The notes beneath the pieces are model-generated. The model saw nothing but the letters and a program-made list of their open reading frames with translations, ran no database searches and was not told the DNA's origin. From contig JAOTWP010000011.1 in the NCBI GenBank assembly GCA_029862975.1, positions 1 through 51,458 of the forward strand: a stretch of 51,458 nt of DNA, given 5' to 3'. Shown one piece after another: positions 31,575 to 41,356 of the stretch. The first letter of the stretch is position 1. The number at the start of each line of letters is the position of its first letter. This DNA is from Acidobacteriota bacterium. GTDB taxonomy: Bacteria; Acidobacteriota; Thermoanaerobaculia; Multivoradales; JAHEKO01. The position numbers were made by a program, and so were the translations under genes.

Positions 31575-33835
31575 GAGCCGCCGCCATAGAGCTCCCGGTA
31601 GCGGGCGTAGCTCACGAGCACCTTGCGCAGGTAGTCGCGGGTCTCGCGGAACCCGACCTTGCTCAGGTACTCGGCCCGCTCGTCACTCGCGCAGTAGCTC
31701 CGCCACAGCTCGGCCTGGGCCTCTCCGGCGTTGTAGGCCGCGAGCATCAGGTGGGTCCGGCCTCCGAAGCGGGCGCCGAGCTCGGCGAGGTAGGCGGCGC
31801 CCAGCCGGATGGCGATCTCGGGCCGGTGGAGCGCCGCCGCGTCGAGGGTGCCGAGGCCGAGGATCTCGCCCAGGCGGCGCGCGGTCGGCAGCACGAACTG
31901 GGTCAGCCCGCGCGCCGCGGCCGCCGAGGTGGCGCGGGGGTCGAAGCGGCTCTCCTCGCGGATGAGGGCGGCCAGCAGGCGCGGGTCGAGCCCGGCGTCC
32001 GCGGCCTCCGTCTCGAGAAGCGCGCCGTAGGCCAGCGGGTAGAGCAGCCGCGTCAGCTCCGCAGGCCACAGGCTCGGCGGCAGCGCGTCGGGGGCGCCGT
32101 CGGCGAGGACCTCGGCGGCGAGGATCGACTGGCGCGTGAGGCCGTTCTCGGCGAAGGCGCGAGCCCGCGTCAGCGCCAGCGGCGGCGTGGAGTCGGGGAA
32201 GCGAGCGGCCGCGGCCGGCGCGCCCAGCTCCCAATCGCCCAGCGCCAGGAGGCGCTCCTCGGCTCCCGCGAGCGAGCCCCGCCACAGGGGCCAGTCCGCG
32301 GCCGGCACGGCGGCGAGCTCCAGAAAGGACCGCTCCGCGGCGCCCGCCGAGAGCCGCGAGCGCAGCCGCCCGAGCGCCGCCTCGCCCTCGGCGCTGCCCG
32401 GTGCCAGGAGCCAGGCGGAGAGCAGGTCGGTCTCGCGGCCCGAGGCCGCGAGGCTGGCCGCGGCGCGCGCGGCCGGGGCCGCCAGCTCGGGGGACGCGAG
32501 CCGGCCTCGCGCCTCCTCGCTCCAAGGGTCGAACGGATCCGCGGCCAGGGCGGCGCGGTAGCGCTGTACGGCGCCGGCGGGGTCGCCCTTCTCTTCCGCC
32601 AGCCGCCCTTGCCAGTAGGCGAGCTCCGGGAGGTGGAGCTCAGGCGCCGCCGCGGCCGCGTCGAGCCAGGCGCCGGCCCGGTCCGCGCGGCCGCGGACCA
32701 GATCGCCGGCCGCCAGGAAGAAGGCCGCCCGGGCGCTCGCGCCCCGCCAGCTGCGCCGTCCGGCGAGAAGGGCGAAGAGCTCGAGCGCCCGGCCCTCCTC
32801 GCCGTCCAGCCAGGCGAGCCGCAGCCGGGAGGTGAGGGCAGCGGCTGCCCAGGGGCCCTCCGGCTGGGCGTCCAAGGAGGCGGCAAAGGCCGCGCGGGCG
32901 CCCTCGGCGTCGCCGCCGAGCTCGAGGGCGCGGCCGCGCTGGTAGAGGGCCTGGGACTTCTGCGCGGCCCGGTCGGTGAGCGTCGCGAGGGCGCTGAAGC
33001 TCTCGGCCGCCCGCCGGTGATCGCCGAGCCAGAAGTAGCTGCGGGCAAGAGCGTACTGCGTTTCGAAATCGGTGCGCCGCGCCGCGGGCAGCGCTCCCGG
33101 CCGCAGCGCGACGGCGAAGTGCTCGATGGCCCGGTCGAAGCGGCGCTGGCCGAAGAAGGCCATGGCGACGTCCAGCGCCAGCTCGCCGTCCGGCGCGTCG
33201 GGCGCGGCGGCGAGCCGCTCGGCGGCCTCGAGCGCCGTGCCGTCGGCGGTGTCCTCGGCCAGGAGAGCGCGCAGCTCGCCATCGGCGGCGGCGGGATCGC
33301 GCTCGCGGGTGCAGTCGGCGCGCCGCAGGCGCAGCGGTCGCAGGCTCGCGGGCGGCAGGCTCCAGCTCTCGACGGCGGCGAGCAGCCGGCAGTCGCCGCC
33401 GCGGCCCAGGGTGAGCGCAAGCAGGTCGGCGGCGCGCGCCCCGAGCCCGGGGCTCGGCCGGGTCGAGAGCAGCGTGGCCAGCAAGCCGGCCGCCACCTCG
33501 GGATGCCCGCGCTCGACCTCGATCTCGGCCAGCCGGTAGCGGCTGAAGGGCGCGAGCTGGGGGTCGGCGGCGAGGGCGGCGGCGAACGCGGCCGCGGCGT
33601 CGTCGAGGCGGCCGCGGCGGGCGAGCAGCCGGCCGCGCAGGTAGTGCGCGCCCAGCGCCGCGCCCGTGGGCCGCGCCGCGAGGAACCGCTCGACCCCGGC
33701 GAGCGCCTCGTCGAGCCGGCCCGCCCCCTGCAGCGCCACCCACTCGATCCGTGGCTCGGCGCCCGGGGCCGCGGCGGCGCTCGGCAGGGCCGCCGACAGC
33801 AGGGCCGCCGACAGCAGGGCCGCCCGGCCGGTCAT
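31502..33835 (-). CDS. slt: Soluble lytic murein transglycosylase with TPR superhelix
   Basis: A 777-residue exported protein. Residues 1-24 form a signal peptide containing the repeat LLSAA-LLSAA-LPSAA. A long TPR-like helical solenoid fills about 30-590. The SLT catalytic domain occupies about 610-735: 'LDPRLLAALIREESRFDP' with catalytic Glu628, 'SAAAARGLTQFVLPTAR' and 'MLAAYNAGEAQ'. It cleaves the glycan between MurNAc and GlcNAc to form 1,6-anhydro ends. The ATG overlaps the murA stop (ATGA), so synthesis of precursor and turnover of wall are translationally coupled. Its 3' end runs 73 nt into the convergent surA-like gene. A Ser/Pro/Thr-rich tail is extra. Confidence 0.93.
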   Translation of the reverse strand: MTGRAALLSAALLSAALPSAAAAPGAEPRIEWVALQGAGRLDEALAGVERFLAARPTGAALGAHYLRGRLLARRGRLDDAAAAFAAALAADPQLAPFSRYRLAEIEVERGHPEVAAGLLATLLSTRPSPGLGARAADLLALTLGRGGDCRLLAAVESWSLPPASLRPLRLRRADCTRERDPAAADGELRALLAEDTADGTALEAAERLAAAPDAPDGELALDVAMAFFGQRRFDRAIEHFAVALRPGALPAARRTDFETQYALARSYFWLGDHRRAAESFSALATLTDRAAQKSQALYQRGRALELGGDAEGARAAFAASLDAQPEGPWAAAALTSRLRLAWLDGEEGRALELFALLAGRRSWRGASARAAFFLAAGDLVRGRADRAGAWLDAAAAAPELHLPELAYWQGRLAEEKGDPAGAVQRYRAALAADPFDPWSEEARGRLASPELAAPAARAAASLAASGRETDLLSAWLLAPGSAEGEAALGRLRSRLSAGAAERSFLELAAVPAADWPLWRGSLAGAEERLLALGDWELGAPAAAARFPDSTPPLALTRARAFAENGLTRQSILAAEVLADGAPDALPPSLWPAELTRLLYPLAYGALLETEAADAGLDPRLLAALIREESRFDPRATSAAAARGLTQFVLPTARRLGEILGLGTLDAAALHRPEIAIRLGAAYLAELGARFGGRTHLMLAAYNAGEAQAELWRSYCASDERAEYLSKVGFRETRDYLRKVLVSYARYRELYGGGSYEPVAPSPAAATTPGSGPSTSSK
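33786..33825. repeat. 15-bp tandem repeat in the slt signal-peptide region
   Basis: CAGGGCCGCCGACAG occurs at 33786-33800 and 33801-33815, with a further 10 nt of a third copy at 33816-33825. It encodes the repeated Leu-Ser-Ala-Ala units of the signal peptide. Confidence 0.9.
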
Positions 33836-35088
33836 TCCGAGGCGCGCTCGACCCGCGCGCCGAGGCCGCGCAGCTTTTCTTCCATCCCCTCGTAGCCGCG
33901 GTCCAGATGGTAGATCCGGTGGACGACGGTCCGGCCTTCGGCCACGAGGCCGGCGAGCACGAGGCAGGCGGAGGCCCGCAGATCGGTCGCCATGACGTGG
34001 GCCCCGGACAGCGGCGCTGGCCCCTCGACCCAGGCGTAGCCGCCATCGACCTGGATGGCCGCCCCCATGCGCACGAGCTCGGGTGCGTGCTGGAAGCGGT
34101 TCTCGAAGACGGTCTCGTGGATCGAGGAGCGGCCCTGCGCCTGGGTCATCAATGCCATGTACTGGGCCTGGAGGTCGGTTGGGAAGCCGGGATGCGGCGC
34201 CGTCTCGATCGAGTGCGCGGCGAGGGGCCCGGCGGCGCTGACGCGGACCGCCGTCGGCCGGACGTCGACGGCGCACCCGGCGCGCTCGAGGACCTCGAGC
34301 AGCGCCGCGAGGTCCCCGGGGGCGCAGTCCTCGAGCACGACGTCACCGCCGGTGATCGCCGCGGCAAGGAGGTAGGTGCCGCCTTCGATGCGGTCGGCGA
34401 TGACGCGGTGGCTCGCGCCGCCCAGGCTGTCGACCCCCTGGATCTCGATCCGGTCCTCGCCCGCTCCCCGGATCCGCGCCCCCATCGCCGTCAGCAGCCG
34501 CGCCAGGTCGACCACTTCGGGCTCGCGGGCGCAGTTGTCGAGCACCGTCGTGCCGCGCGCCAGGGTCGCGGCCATGAGGAGGTTCTCGGTTCCGGTCACG
34601 GTGCGGCCGGCGAACTTGAAGCGGTTGCCGACCAGGCGGTCGGCGCGCGCCGTCACGTAGCCGTGCTCGAGGGTGACCTCCGCCCCCAGGGCCTCGAGCC
34701 CGGCGAGATGCTGGTCGATCGGACGCACGCCGATGGCGCAGCCGCCCGGCAGCGACACCCGCGCGTGTCCGAGGCGGGCCACGAGGGGCCCGAGGACGAG
34801 CACCGAGGCCCGCATCGTCTTGACGAGGGCGTAGTCGGCGTCGTCGGCGACGGGCTTGCCGCTCGAGGTCACGGCGAGGGTGTGGCCGCTGGACTCGACC
34901 TCGGCGCCGAGATGCTCGAGCAGGCGCACCATCGTCCGGATGTCCTGCACCGCGGGCAGACCGGAGAGCTCGACCGTGCCCTCGGCCAGGAGCGCCGCCG
35001 TCAACGCCGGCAGGGCCGCGTTCTTCGCTCCGGCGGCGCGGATCGTTCCCTGGAGGCGGTTGGGTCCGATGATCTCGAAGCGGTCCAT
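33832..35088 (-). CDS. murA: UDP-N-acetylglucosamine 1-carboxyvinyltransferase
   Basis: A 418-residue enzyme of the EPSP-synthase fold. 'AAGAKNAALPALTAALLAEG' holds Lys22-Asn23; the reactive Cys117 lies in 'SLPGGCAIGVRPIDQHLAGLEALGA' and is the PEP and fosfomycin target, so sensitivity is expected; 'GTENLLMAATLA', 'DRIEGGTYLLAAA', 'PHPGFPTDLQAQYMAL' and 'TDLRASACLVLAGLVAEG' are other conserved sites. It catalyses the first committed step of peptidoglycan precursor synthesis. AGGACG near the ATG may act as ribosome site. prmC lies 24 nt upstream on the same strand and slt overlaps downstream, giving a prmC-murA-slt unit. Confidence 0.97.
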   Translation of the reverse strand: MDRFEIIGPNRLQGTIRAAGAKNAALPALTAALLAEGTVELSGLPAVQDIRTMVRLLEHLGAEVESSGHTLAVTSSGKPVADDADYALVKTMRASVLVLGPLVARLGHARVSLPGGCAIGVRPIDQHLAGLEALGAEVTLEHGYVTARADRLVGNRFKFAGRTVTGTENLLMAATLARGTTVLDNCAREPEVVDLARLLTAMGARIRGAGEDRIEIQGVDSLGGASHRVIADRIEGGTYLLAAAITGGDVVLEDCAPGDLAALLEVLERAGCAVDVRPTAVRVSAAGPLAAHSIETAPHPGFPTDLQAQYMALMTQAQGRSSIHETVFENRFQHAPELVRMGAAIQVDGGYAWVEGPAPLSGAHVMATDLRASACLVLAGLVAEGRTVVHRIYHLDRGYEGMEEKLRGLGARVERASE

Positions 35089-35112
35089 GGCGTCCTTGCG
35101 GCGGCGATCCGC

Positions 35113-35958
35113 CTATGCCCGGTTTACTACCACAATCCGGGGAATGCCGGCGTAGTCGTCGATCGTGAGCCGGTGGACGAAGCCCGCGGCCGCGGCCAGC
35201 CCGACGACGTCCGGCGCCTGGCCGGCGCCGATCTCGCACGCGACCGGCGTTCCGGGCAGGAGCCCGCCGAGCTCCGGGAAGAGCGCCCGGTAGGCGGCCA
35301 GCCCGTTGGCGCCAGCAAAGAGCGCGCCCGCCGGCTCGAAGCCGGTGATCTCGGGCGACAGCGAGCGCCGCTCGTGAGCCGGCACGTAAGGCGGATTGCT
35401 GACGACGAGATCGATGCGCTCGAGCCGCACCCCGCGCGCCCAGCCCGCACGGACCGGCAGCACCCGCCGGCCGGCGCCCAGCAGCCGGGCGTTGAGGGCG
35501 GCGACGGCGAGCGCCCCCGGGGAGACGTCGGTCGCCACGGCCAGGGCCGCGGGCAGCTCCAGCGCGAGCGTCACCGCGAGGCAGCCCGAGCCGGTGCCGA
35601 CGTCGAGAATCCGCGGCGCCGCCGGCAGCTCGAGCTCGAGGGCCGCCGCGACGAGATGCTCGGTCTCGGGGCGCGGGATGAGCACCCGCCGGTCGACCCG
35701 GAACTCCCGGCCGAAGAACTCCTTACGGCCGAGAAGGTAGGCGACCGGCTCGCCCGCCAGCCGCCGTTCGAGAAGCGCCCCGAACCGCGTTTCGGCGGTC
35801 GCGTCCACCGTCGCGTCGTCCCGCGCCAGCACCTGCGTTTCGGACCAGCCGAGAACGTGCCCCAGGAGCAGGCCGGCCTCACGCGCCTGCGGCCCGTGCG
35901 GCGCCAGGACGAGCCGCTCCCGCGCAGCCGTGAGAAGCCCGCGGACCTTGGGCGCCAT
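35113..35958 (-). CDS. prmC: Release-factor glutamine methyltransferase PrmC
   Basis: A 281-residue enzyme. The N-terminal helical domain binds the release factor; 'EPVAYLLGRKEFFGREFRVDRRVLIPRPETE' (in parts) is the linker signature; 'ILDVGTGSGCLAVTLA' is the SAM site; 'LVVSNPPYVP' carries the NPPY catalytic motif for glutamine. It methylates the Gln of the GGQ motif in RF1/RF2; prfA lies further along at 40259 on the same strand, though separated by the large repeat protein. TAGACT ends 6 nt before the ATG, suggesting a leaderless transcript. The gene begins the prmC-murA-slt row. Confidence 0.96.
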   Translation of the reverse strand: MAPKVRGLLTAARERLVLAPHGPQAREAGLLLGHVLGWSETQVLARDDATVDATAETRFGALLERRLAGEPVAYLLGRKEFFGREFRVDRRVLIPRPETEHLVAAALELELPAAPRILDVGTGSGCLAVTLALELPAALAVATDVSPGALAVAALNARLLGAGRRVLPVRAGWARGVRLERIDLVVSNPPYVPAHERRSLSPEITGFEPAGALFAGANGLAAYRALFPELGGLLPGTPVACEIGAGQAPDVVGLAAAAGFVHRLTIDDYAGIPRIVVVNRA

Positions 35959-35964
35959 CCTCGC

Positions 35965-35970
35965 AGTCTA
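35965..35970 (-). promoter_or_regulatory. -10-like TAGACT before prmC
   Basis: On the minus strand GCTAGACT ends 6 nt before the ATG at 35958. The rest of the 219-nt gap (35959-36177) shows no ORF or hairpin I would call. Confidence 0.5.
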
Positions 35971-36177
35971 GCTGCCGGGCTAGCGCTACAGCCATGCGAA
36001 GGTCGCTTTCCGGGCAAGGTGAACGGCTTCCCCGCGCTGACGGTCTCCGTCCGGTGGGCCGTCAAGAGACTCTGAGCGAGGGCGATCTCGGGCGCTCGAG
36101 CCCAAGACGTTCACCGCCTTACCTGAGAATGCGACCGTCGGCCTTCTCGGACGTGCGCGAACGCTCTCGCGATCGGG

Positions 36178-39100
36178 CTAGTCGAAGACCACCGGGTCGT
36201 TGGCGCCGGCTGCGAGGAGGACGCTGCGCTGCCAGGTGCGGCCGTCCGGGGCGGCGATCGCGAGGAACCAGCGGCCGGCGGGGAGGGCTTCGACCGCCGC
36301 CTGGCCGGCGTAGAGCGACCAGCGGTCCTCGAGGCCGCCGGTCCAGCCGAGGTTGGCGAAGGGCACGCCGTCGTCGCCGGTGATGCGCAGCGTGGCGGCG
36401 CCGGTGGCCTCCGCGGCCAGCTCTTCGACCCGGACCTCGAGCCGCGCCTCGCGCTCGAGCTCGACCTCGAGGTCTTCCTGCGGGGCAAGCGCCGAGAGCG
36501 TCCGGAGGGCGGCGCCCGCGGCCTGGAGGAGGATCCGCCAGTGACCGTCGGGGACCGTGGCGAGCCGCACCGTGCCCTCGCTCGTGACGGGCGCGCTGCC
36601 GCTCGCGAGCACCCGGCCCGCGAGGTCGAGCACGGCGTAGGAGATCGTGGCGGGCGTCCCGGCGGGCGAGCGCAGGGCCAGCGTGAGGCCGGAGGCCCGG
36701 GAGAGCGCCAGCTCGACGCCGTCGATGCGGGCGCCGTCGGCGATCTCGAGGGCGCGGCTCTGGGCCGCGTAGCCGGGCTTCGTGGCGCGCAGGTCGTAGT
36801 CGCCCGCCGCGACGCCCTCGAGGCGGAAGTCGCCGGCGTCGTCGCTCGTCGTGCCCCGGGCGCGCATCCAGGCCTCGGCGCCGGATCGCGGCTCGAGACG
36901 GGGCTCGAGGACGACCGCCACGCCGGCCAGCGGCGCGCCGCCGCGCGCCGCCGTCACCCGCCCGCTGACGGCCCCGCCCGCGATGTCCACCAGGACGTCC
37001 TCGTCCCGCGCGAGCTCGATCTCTTCCGTGTGCGCGACGCCGCTTTCGAAGTGCGACACCCGCAGGGTGTAGCGGCCCTTGGCGAGGCCCTCGAGGCGGA
37101 AGGAGCCGGCGTAGTCGGTCTCGCCCCAGGCGCCGTCCGCGCCGTCGGCGCCGGAGACCCCGACCCAGGCGCCGCTCAACGGCGCGCCGTGCGCGAGGAC
37201 GCGCCCGGTGAGTACCAGCCCGCCTCCGAAGTCCAGGTCGAGGGTGACCGCGCGCTCGCCCGGCCCGATGGCGATCGCCGCGCGGGCCTGGAGGCCGGTG
37301 GCCGACGTCGCCAGGACCGTCCACGACCCGGCCGCCAGGCGGGCGATCGCGTAGGTGCCGTCGCTCTCGACCCGGCCCTCCCGGGAGACCCCCCGCTCCC
37401 CGACGGCCAGGACGTGCATGCTGACGAGGTCCCGCGGCGCGGCGCCCAAGAGGGCTCCCGAGAGCTCGACGCCGTCCGGCAGCCGCAGCAGGAGCCCGGC
37501 GACGGGCTGGTCGCCCACCTCGAGCGGCTCCTCGAGAGCGGCCGCGGCGTGCTCCGGGTGCTCGGCGCCGACCCGGTAGGCTCCGGGGCGCACGTTCTCG
37601 ATCGCGAAGGAGCCCGCGGCGTCGGACTGCGCGAGCCGCGGCGGGCTGACGCCGCCCGCCCCGGACGGGGAGAGCGTCACCGCGGCGCCCGCGACCGGCG
37701 CCGAGTCGGAGTCGACCACGGTGCCAGCCACCGCGACCCCGGCCTCCAGGTAGAGATCGAGGGTGTTGGCCCCGGCCTGGACGTCGAGCTCGCGGCTCGT
37801 CCGCAGGCCGTCCTCGGTGCCGGCCACGAAGACCTGGTGGCCGGGCTCGACGCCGCTCAGCCGGTAGCGGCCGTCGCCGTCGGTCGACGCCATGGCGAAG
37901 CGCCAGATGGCGACGCCGCCTTCCAACCGCACCGTCGCGCCGGACTGCGGCGCCCCGTCGGGGCCGAGGACGCGGCCCTCGACGACGGCGCCGGGCGCGA
38001 GCTCGATCTCGAGCTCGTCGGGCTCCTCGCCCGCCACGAGCTCGATCCCGCCGAGCTCCTTGGGCAGCCGGTCGTCGGCCGACGCGATGACGCGTACCGC
38101 CCCGGGCTCGACGTCCGCGATCTCGAAGCGGCCGCTTTCGTCGGAAAGAGCGGCGCCGGCGGTGCGGCTGAACACCTGTCCCCCGAAGCTGCCGCCGCCG
38201 CCCTCCCGGACGACCTCGACCCGCGCCCGCGGGATGGCCTCGCCCCGGGGGTCGACGACGCGGCCCCTCAGGGTGACGGCCGGCGCGAGGACGATCGTGA
38301 AGTCCTCGGCCGCCGGCACCTCGACGCGCTCGAGACCCCTGGCCGCGTAGCCCGGGAGGCTCACCGTCAGGTCGAGGAACTCGCCCTCCCGGCGGTCCGG
38401 AACCGCGAAGGCGCCGTCCGGCCCCGTTGCGACCTCGAGCGGCGCGCCGGGCAGGACCGCCGGCGCCTGCCGCGGCTCCTGGACCTCGACCTCGGCGCCG
38501 GCCAGCGGCGTGCCCTCGGGGTCGACGACGCGGCCGCGCAGCTCGACGCCCTCCGCGAGGGTGACGACGCCCACGTCGTGGGCCGTCGCCCCGGCGGCGA
38601 TCTCGAAGCCGGGGAGGGTCTCGAGGGCGAAGCCCGGGGCCGCGATCGCGAGCCGGAAGCGGCCCGCCGGGACGTGGGGGAGGGCGAACTCGCCTTCGGC
38701 GTCGGAGCGGGCCCGGAAGACGAAGGCGTCGTCGGCGGCGCGCGCCGAGCGCAGGAACCGTATGGCCGGGCTCTCCTCCCGGCGCTCGAGGGTGACGGCG
38801 GCCGCGGCCACGGGCGCGCCCGAAGGGGCGACGACCTTGCCCGTCACGGCGGCGCCGCCAACGAGGCGCAGGACGAGGCCCGCGGCCGCGGCTTCCGGCG
38901 CCCGGACGATCCGCTCGGCGGGGGCGAAGCCGGCGCCGCGGGCGGTGACCGCGTAGGAGCTCGCCGTGGGGAGGCGGGGGAGGACGAACGCGCCGTCGGA
39001 GTCGCTGGCGGCGCGGCGGATCGGAAGGCTCGCGAGCCGGTTGACCCGCCACGGGTCGGCGCCGTGCGGGGTCGCGACGATCTCCGCGTCCGGCACCGGA

Positions 39101-40251
39101 TCGCCGGCCGCGTCGAGCACGACGCCGGCCAGGTCGAGGGCCGGTTCGAGGACCACCGTGACCTCGCCGGCAGCGCTCTCGAGGCGGATGGTCGTCTCGA
39201 GGTGGCCGGGCGCCGCCGCCGTGATCCAATCCAGCTGCCGGGCGGACCCCGTGAGGGTGAAGTCGCCGCGCGGGCCGGTGCGGACATGGCGGGCTCGCGC
39301 CCGCAGGAGCGCCACGAAGGCGCCTCCCACGCCGCGCCGGCTCTCGGCGTCGACCACCCGCCCGGCGAGGGCGACGGCGTCGGGAACGACCACCTCGAGC
39401 GGGGCGGCGAGGCCCTCGTCCGCGGCCAGGCTCACGGCCGCGGTGCGGCCGTCCGCGAGCACGAGCAGCGCCCGGCGGTCGTGGATCGTGACGGTGCCGT
39501 CCGCCTCCGTGCGCGCCGCCGGCCACTCCTCCTCGCCCACCCGGACGACGGCGCCGGCGACCGGCTGACCGGCGGCGTCGCGCACGGCGAGGCGGCGGGC
39601 CGGCGCCGCGGCGAGCCGGAGACGGAGCGCCGCGCGCGCCACGGTCTTCGTGCCGGACGGCCCGTGGTCGGCGCGCCAGGCCAGCGCCTCGACCCGCCGT
39701 CCGGTGGGCACGGCGAGCGTCGCCGCGCCCTGCTCCGACGCGCGAACCGGGGAGAGAAGGGGCTGCCAGGTCTGCTCTCGCAGCCGGCGGGGGACGGTCT
39801 CGGCGAGCCGGGTCTCGACCCGGGCGCCGGCCGCCGGCGCGCCGCCGGCGCTCACGACCGTGACCGCGACGGTCGCGGCCGGCTCGAGCTCGAGCAGGGG
39901 CAGCAGCGCGGAATCGAGAAGCGGGGCGCTACCGAGCTCGAGCTCCATCGGCATGCTGCCGGGCGCTCGGGCGATCAGCCGCCAGTAGCCGGGCTCCGGG
40001 GCGGTGACCGCGAAGCGGCCGCGCGCGTCGGTCTCCGTGGCCGCGACGGCGGGCGCCAGCGGAGTGCCCGCGAGGTCGAGGAGTCCCCGCTCAAAGGGCG
40101 TGGGCAGGGCGGAGAGCCGGATCTCCACCCCCGCCGCGGCCCGGCCGGCGGCGTCGACGACCCGGCCGGCCAGCGTCGGCCCCTGCGCCCGCGCCGCCCC
40201 GGGACCCCCGCACAGCGCCAGCGCCGGGAGGACGAGGGCGGCGGCTCGCAT
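36178..40251 (-). CDS. Giant exported protein of carboxypeptidase-regulatory-like repeats
   Basis: A 1357-residue protein with a signal peptide (residues 1-23, ends 'GAARAQ') and then about a dozen tandem beta-sandwich units. Each unit opens with a variant of 'GRVVD..G.PVAGA.V' (for example 'GRVVDAAGRAAAGVEI', 'GKVVAPSGAPVAAAAV', 'GRVVDPRGEAIPRARV', 'GTVVDSDSAPVAGAAV', 'GRVTAARGGAPLAGVAV') and closes with 'G.F.l..v..G.Y.l.a...G'. This is the CarboxypepD_reg/PEGA-like fold. No catalytic domain, TonB plug or sorting signal is seen. Such proteins are exported and may act in adhesion or as spacers. It begins 7 nt after prfA and is presumably on its transcript. Role unknown. Confidence 0.9.
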   Translation of the reverse strand: MRAAALVLPALALCGGPGAARAQGPTLAGRVVDAAGRAAAGVEIRLSALPTPFERGLLDLAGTPLAPAVAATETDARGRFAVTAPEPGYWRLIARAPGSMPMELELGSAPLLDSALLPLLELEPAATVAVTVVSAGGAPAAGARVETRLAETVPRRLREQTWQPLLSPVRASEQGAATLAVPTGRRVEALAWRADHGPSGTKTVARAALRLRLAAAPARRLAVRDAAGQPVAGAVVRVGEEEWPAARTEADGTVTIHDRRALLVLADGRTAAVSLAADEGLAAPLEVVVPDAVALAGRVVDAESRRGVGGAFVALLRARARHVRTGPRGDFTLTGSARQLDWITAAAPGHLETTIRLESAAGEVTVVLEPALDLAGVVLDAAGDPVPDAEIVATPHGADPWRVNRLASLPIRRAASDSDGAFVLPRLPTASSYAVTARGAGFAPAERIVRAPEAAAAGLVLRLVGGAAVTGKVVAPSGAPVAAAAVTLERREESPAIRFLRSARAADDAFVFRARSDAEGEFALPHVPAGRFRLAIAAPGFALETLPGFEIAAGATAHDVGVVTLAEGVELRGRVVDPEGTPLAGAEVEVQEPRQAPAVLPGAPLEVATGPDGAFAVPDRREGEFLDLTVSLPGYAARGLERVEVPAAEDFTIVLAPAVTLRGRVVDPRGEAIPRARVEVVREGGGGSFGGQVFSRTAGAALSDESGRFEIADVEPGAVRVIASADDRLPKELGGIELVAGEEPDELEIELAPGAVVEGRVLGPDGAPQSGATVRLEGGVAIWRFAMASTDGDGRYRLSGVEPGHQVFVAGTEDGLRTSRELDVQAGANTLDLYLEAGVAVAGTVVDSDSAPVAGAAVTLSPSGAGGVSPPRLAQSDAAGSFAIENVRPGAYRVGAEHPEHAAAALEEPLEVGDQPVAGLLLRLPDGVELSGALLGAAPRDLVSMHVLAVGERGVSREGRVESDGTYAIARLAAGSWTVLATSATGLQARAAIAIGPGERAVTLDLDFGGGLVLTGRVLAHGAPLSGAWVGVSGADGADGAWGETDYAGSFRLEGLAKGRYTLRVSHFESGVAHTEEIELARDEDVLVDIAGGAVSGRVTAARGGAPLAGVAVVLEPRLEPRSGAEAWMRARGTTSDDAGDFRLEGVAAGDYDLRATKPGYAAQSRALEIADGARIDGVELALSRASGLTLALRSPAGTPATISYAVLDLAGRVLASGSAPVTSEGTVRLATVPDGHWRILLQAAGAALRTLSALAPQEDLEVELEREARLEVRVEELAAEATGAATLRITGDDGVPFANLGWTGGLEDRWSLYAGQAAVEALPAGRWFLAIAAPDGRTWQRSVLLAAGANDPVVFD

Positions 40252-40258
40252 GGCGCGC

Positions 40259-41347
40259 TCAGGTGGCGAGCGAGTGCTCGGTGGCGGCCTGCATCTGCTG
40301 GGTGCGGAAATGGGTCGCCAGCGGGTCGATGAGCGCGTCGAGGTCGCCCTCGAGGATGGCCGGGAGGCGGTGGATCGTCAGCCCGATGCGGTGGTCCGTC
40401 ACCCGGTTCTGCTGGAAGTTGTAGGTGCGGATCTTCTCCGAGCGGTCGCCGGAGCCGACCATCTTGCGGCGCTCGGCCGAGAGCTCGGAGTCGGCCCTTT
40501 CGCGCTCGATCTCGAGCAGGCGGGCGCGCAGCACGCGCATGGCCTTGGCGCGGTTCTTGATCTGCGAGCGCTCGTCCTGGCAGCTGACGACGAGGCCGGT
40601 CGGCAGGTGGGTGATGCGGACGGCGGAGTACGTGGTGTTGACCCCCTGGCCGCCGGGGCCGGACGAGCAGAAGCGGTCGATGCGCAGGTCCTTCTCGGCG
40701 ATCTCGACCTCGACGTCCTCGGCCTCGGGGAGCACGGCCACGGTGACGGCCGAGGTGTGGATGCGGCCGGAGGCCTCGGTCTCGGGAACCCGCTGTACGC
40801 GGTGCACTCCCGCCTCGTACTTGAGCCGGCTGTAGGCCCCGCGGCCCTCGACGATCGCCGACACCAGCTTGACGCCGCTGGTCCCGGACTCCGAGAGGTC
40901 GATGATCTCGACCTTCCACCGCCGCTCCTCGGAGTAGCGGCTGTACATGCGGAAGAGCTCGGCGGCGAAGAGGGCCGCTTCGTCGCCCCCGGTACCGGCC
41001 CGGATCTCGAGCACGACGTTGCGGTCGTCGTTCCTGTCCTTGGGGCTGAGCTCGATCTTGAGGCGCTCCTCGAGGTCCTCGAGGCGGGCGTCGAGGGTCA
41101 CGAGCTCGTCCTCGGTCAGCGCCGCCATCTCGTCGTCGCCCGCGAGCGCCGCCAGCATCTCCGCCGCGTCCGCGCGCTGCCGGGCCGTCTCCCGGTACTC
41201 CCGGTAGAGCTCCACCACGCGGCCGATCTCCGCCAGCCGCTTGGTCGTCTTCTTGTAGACCTCCGGATCCGACAGCACGGCCGGATCGGCCAGCGAGGCC
41301 GTCAGCTCGGCGTGGTTTCTCTCGAGGTCGGACAGTTGCTCGAACAT
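40259..41347 (-). CDS. prfA: Peptide chain release factor 1
   Basis: A 362-residue RF1. The GGQ tripeptide is at 232-234 within '[24 protein letters not shown]'. '[26 protein letters not shown]' holds the P-x-T anticodon-like motif as P188-E-T190, which reads UAA and UAG and distinguishes RF1 from RF2. '[14 protein letters not shown]' (115-128) is a family block. The Gln of GGQ is the target of PrmC at 35113. TATCCT lies 9 nt before the ATG. The large repeat-protein gene follows 7 nt downstream. The residue after GGQ is Gly instead of the more usual His, a minor variation. Confidence 0.97.
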   Translation of the reverse strand: MFEQLSDLERNHAELTASLADPAVLSDPEVYKKTTKRLAEIGRVVELYREYRETARQRADAAEMLAALAGDDEMAALTEDELVTLDARLEDLEERLKIELSPKDRNDDRNVVLEIRAGTGGDEAALFAAELFRMYSRYSEERRWKVEIIDLSESGTSGVKLVSAIVEGRGAYSRLKYEAGVHRVQRVPETEASGRIHTSAVTVAVLPEAEDVEVEIAEKDLRIDRFCSSGPGGQGVNTTYSAVRITHLPTGLVVSCQDERSQIKNRAKAMRVLRARLLEIERERADSELSAERRKMVGSGDRSEKIRTYNFQQNRVTDHRIGLTIHRLPAILEGDLDALIDPLATHFRTQQMQAATEHSLAT

Positions 41348-41356
41348 GACGGCGCA

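Noticed and set aside
36017..36123. Distant inverted segments GGTGAAC and GTTCACC in the prmC upstream gap considered as a mobile-element edge.
   Set aside because: Only 7 bp match, no transposase or target duplication is present.
36541..40332. A 1263-codon plus-strand frame opposite the repeat protein.
   Set aside because: Composition is dominated by Arg, Gly, Asp and Ala without any recognisable motif, while the minus strand has a signal peptide and regular domain repeats.
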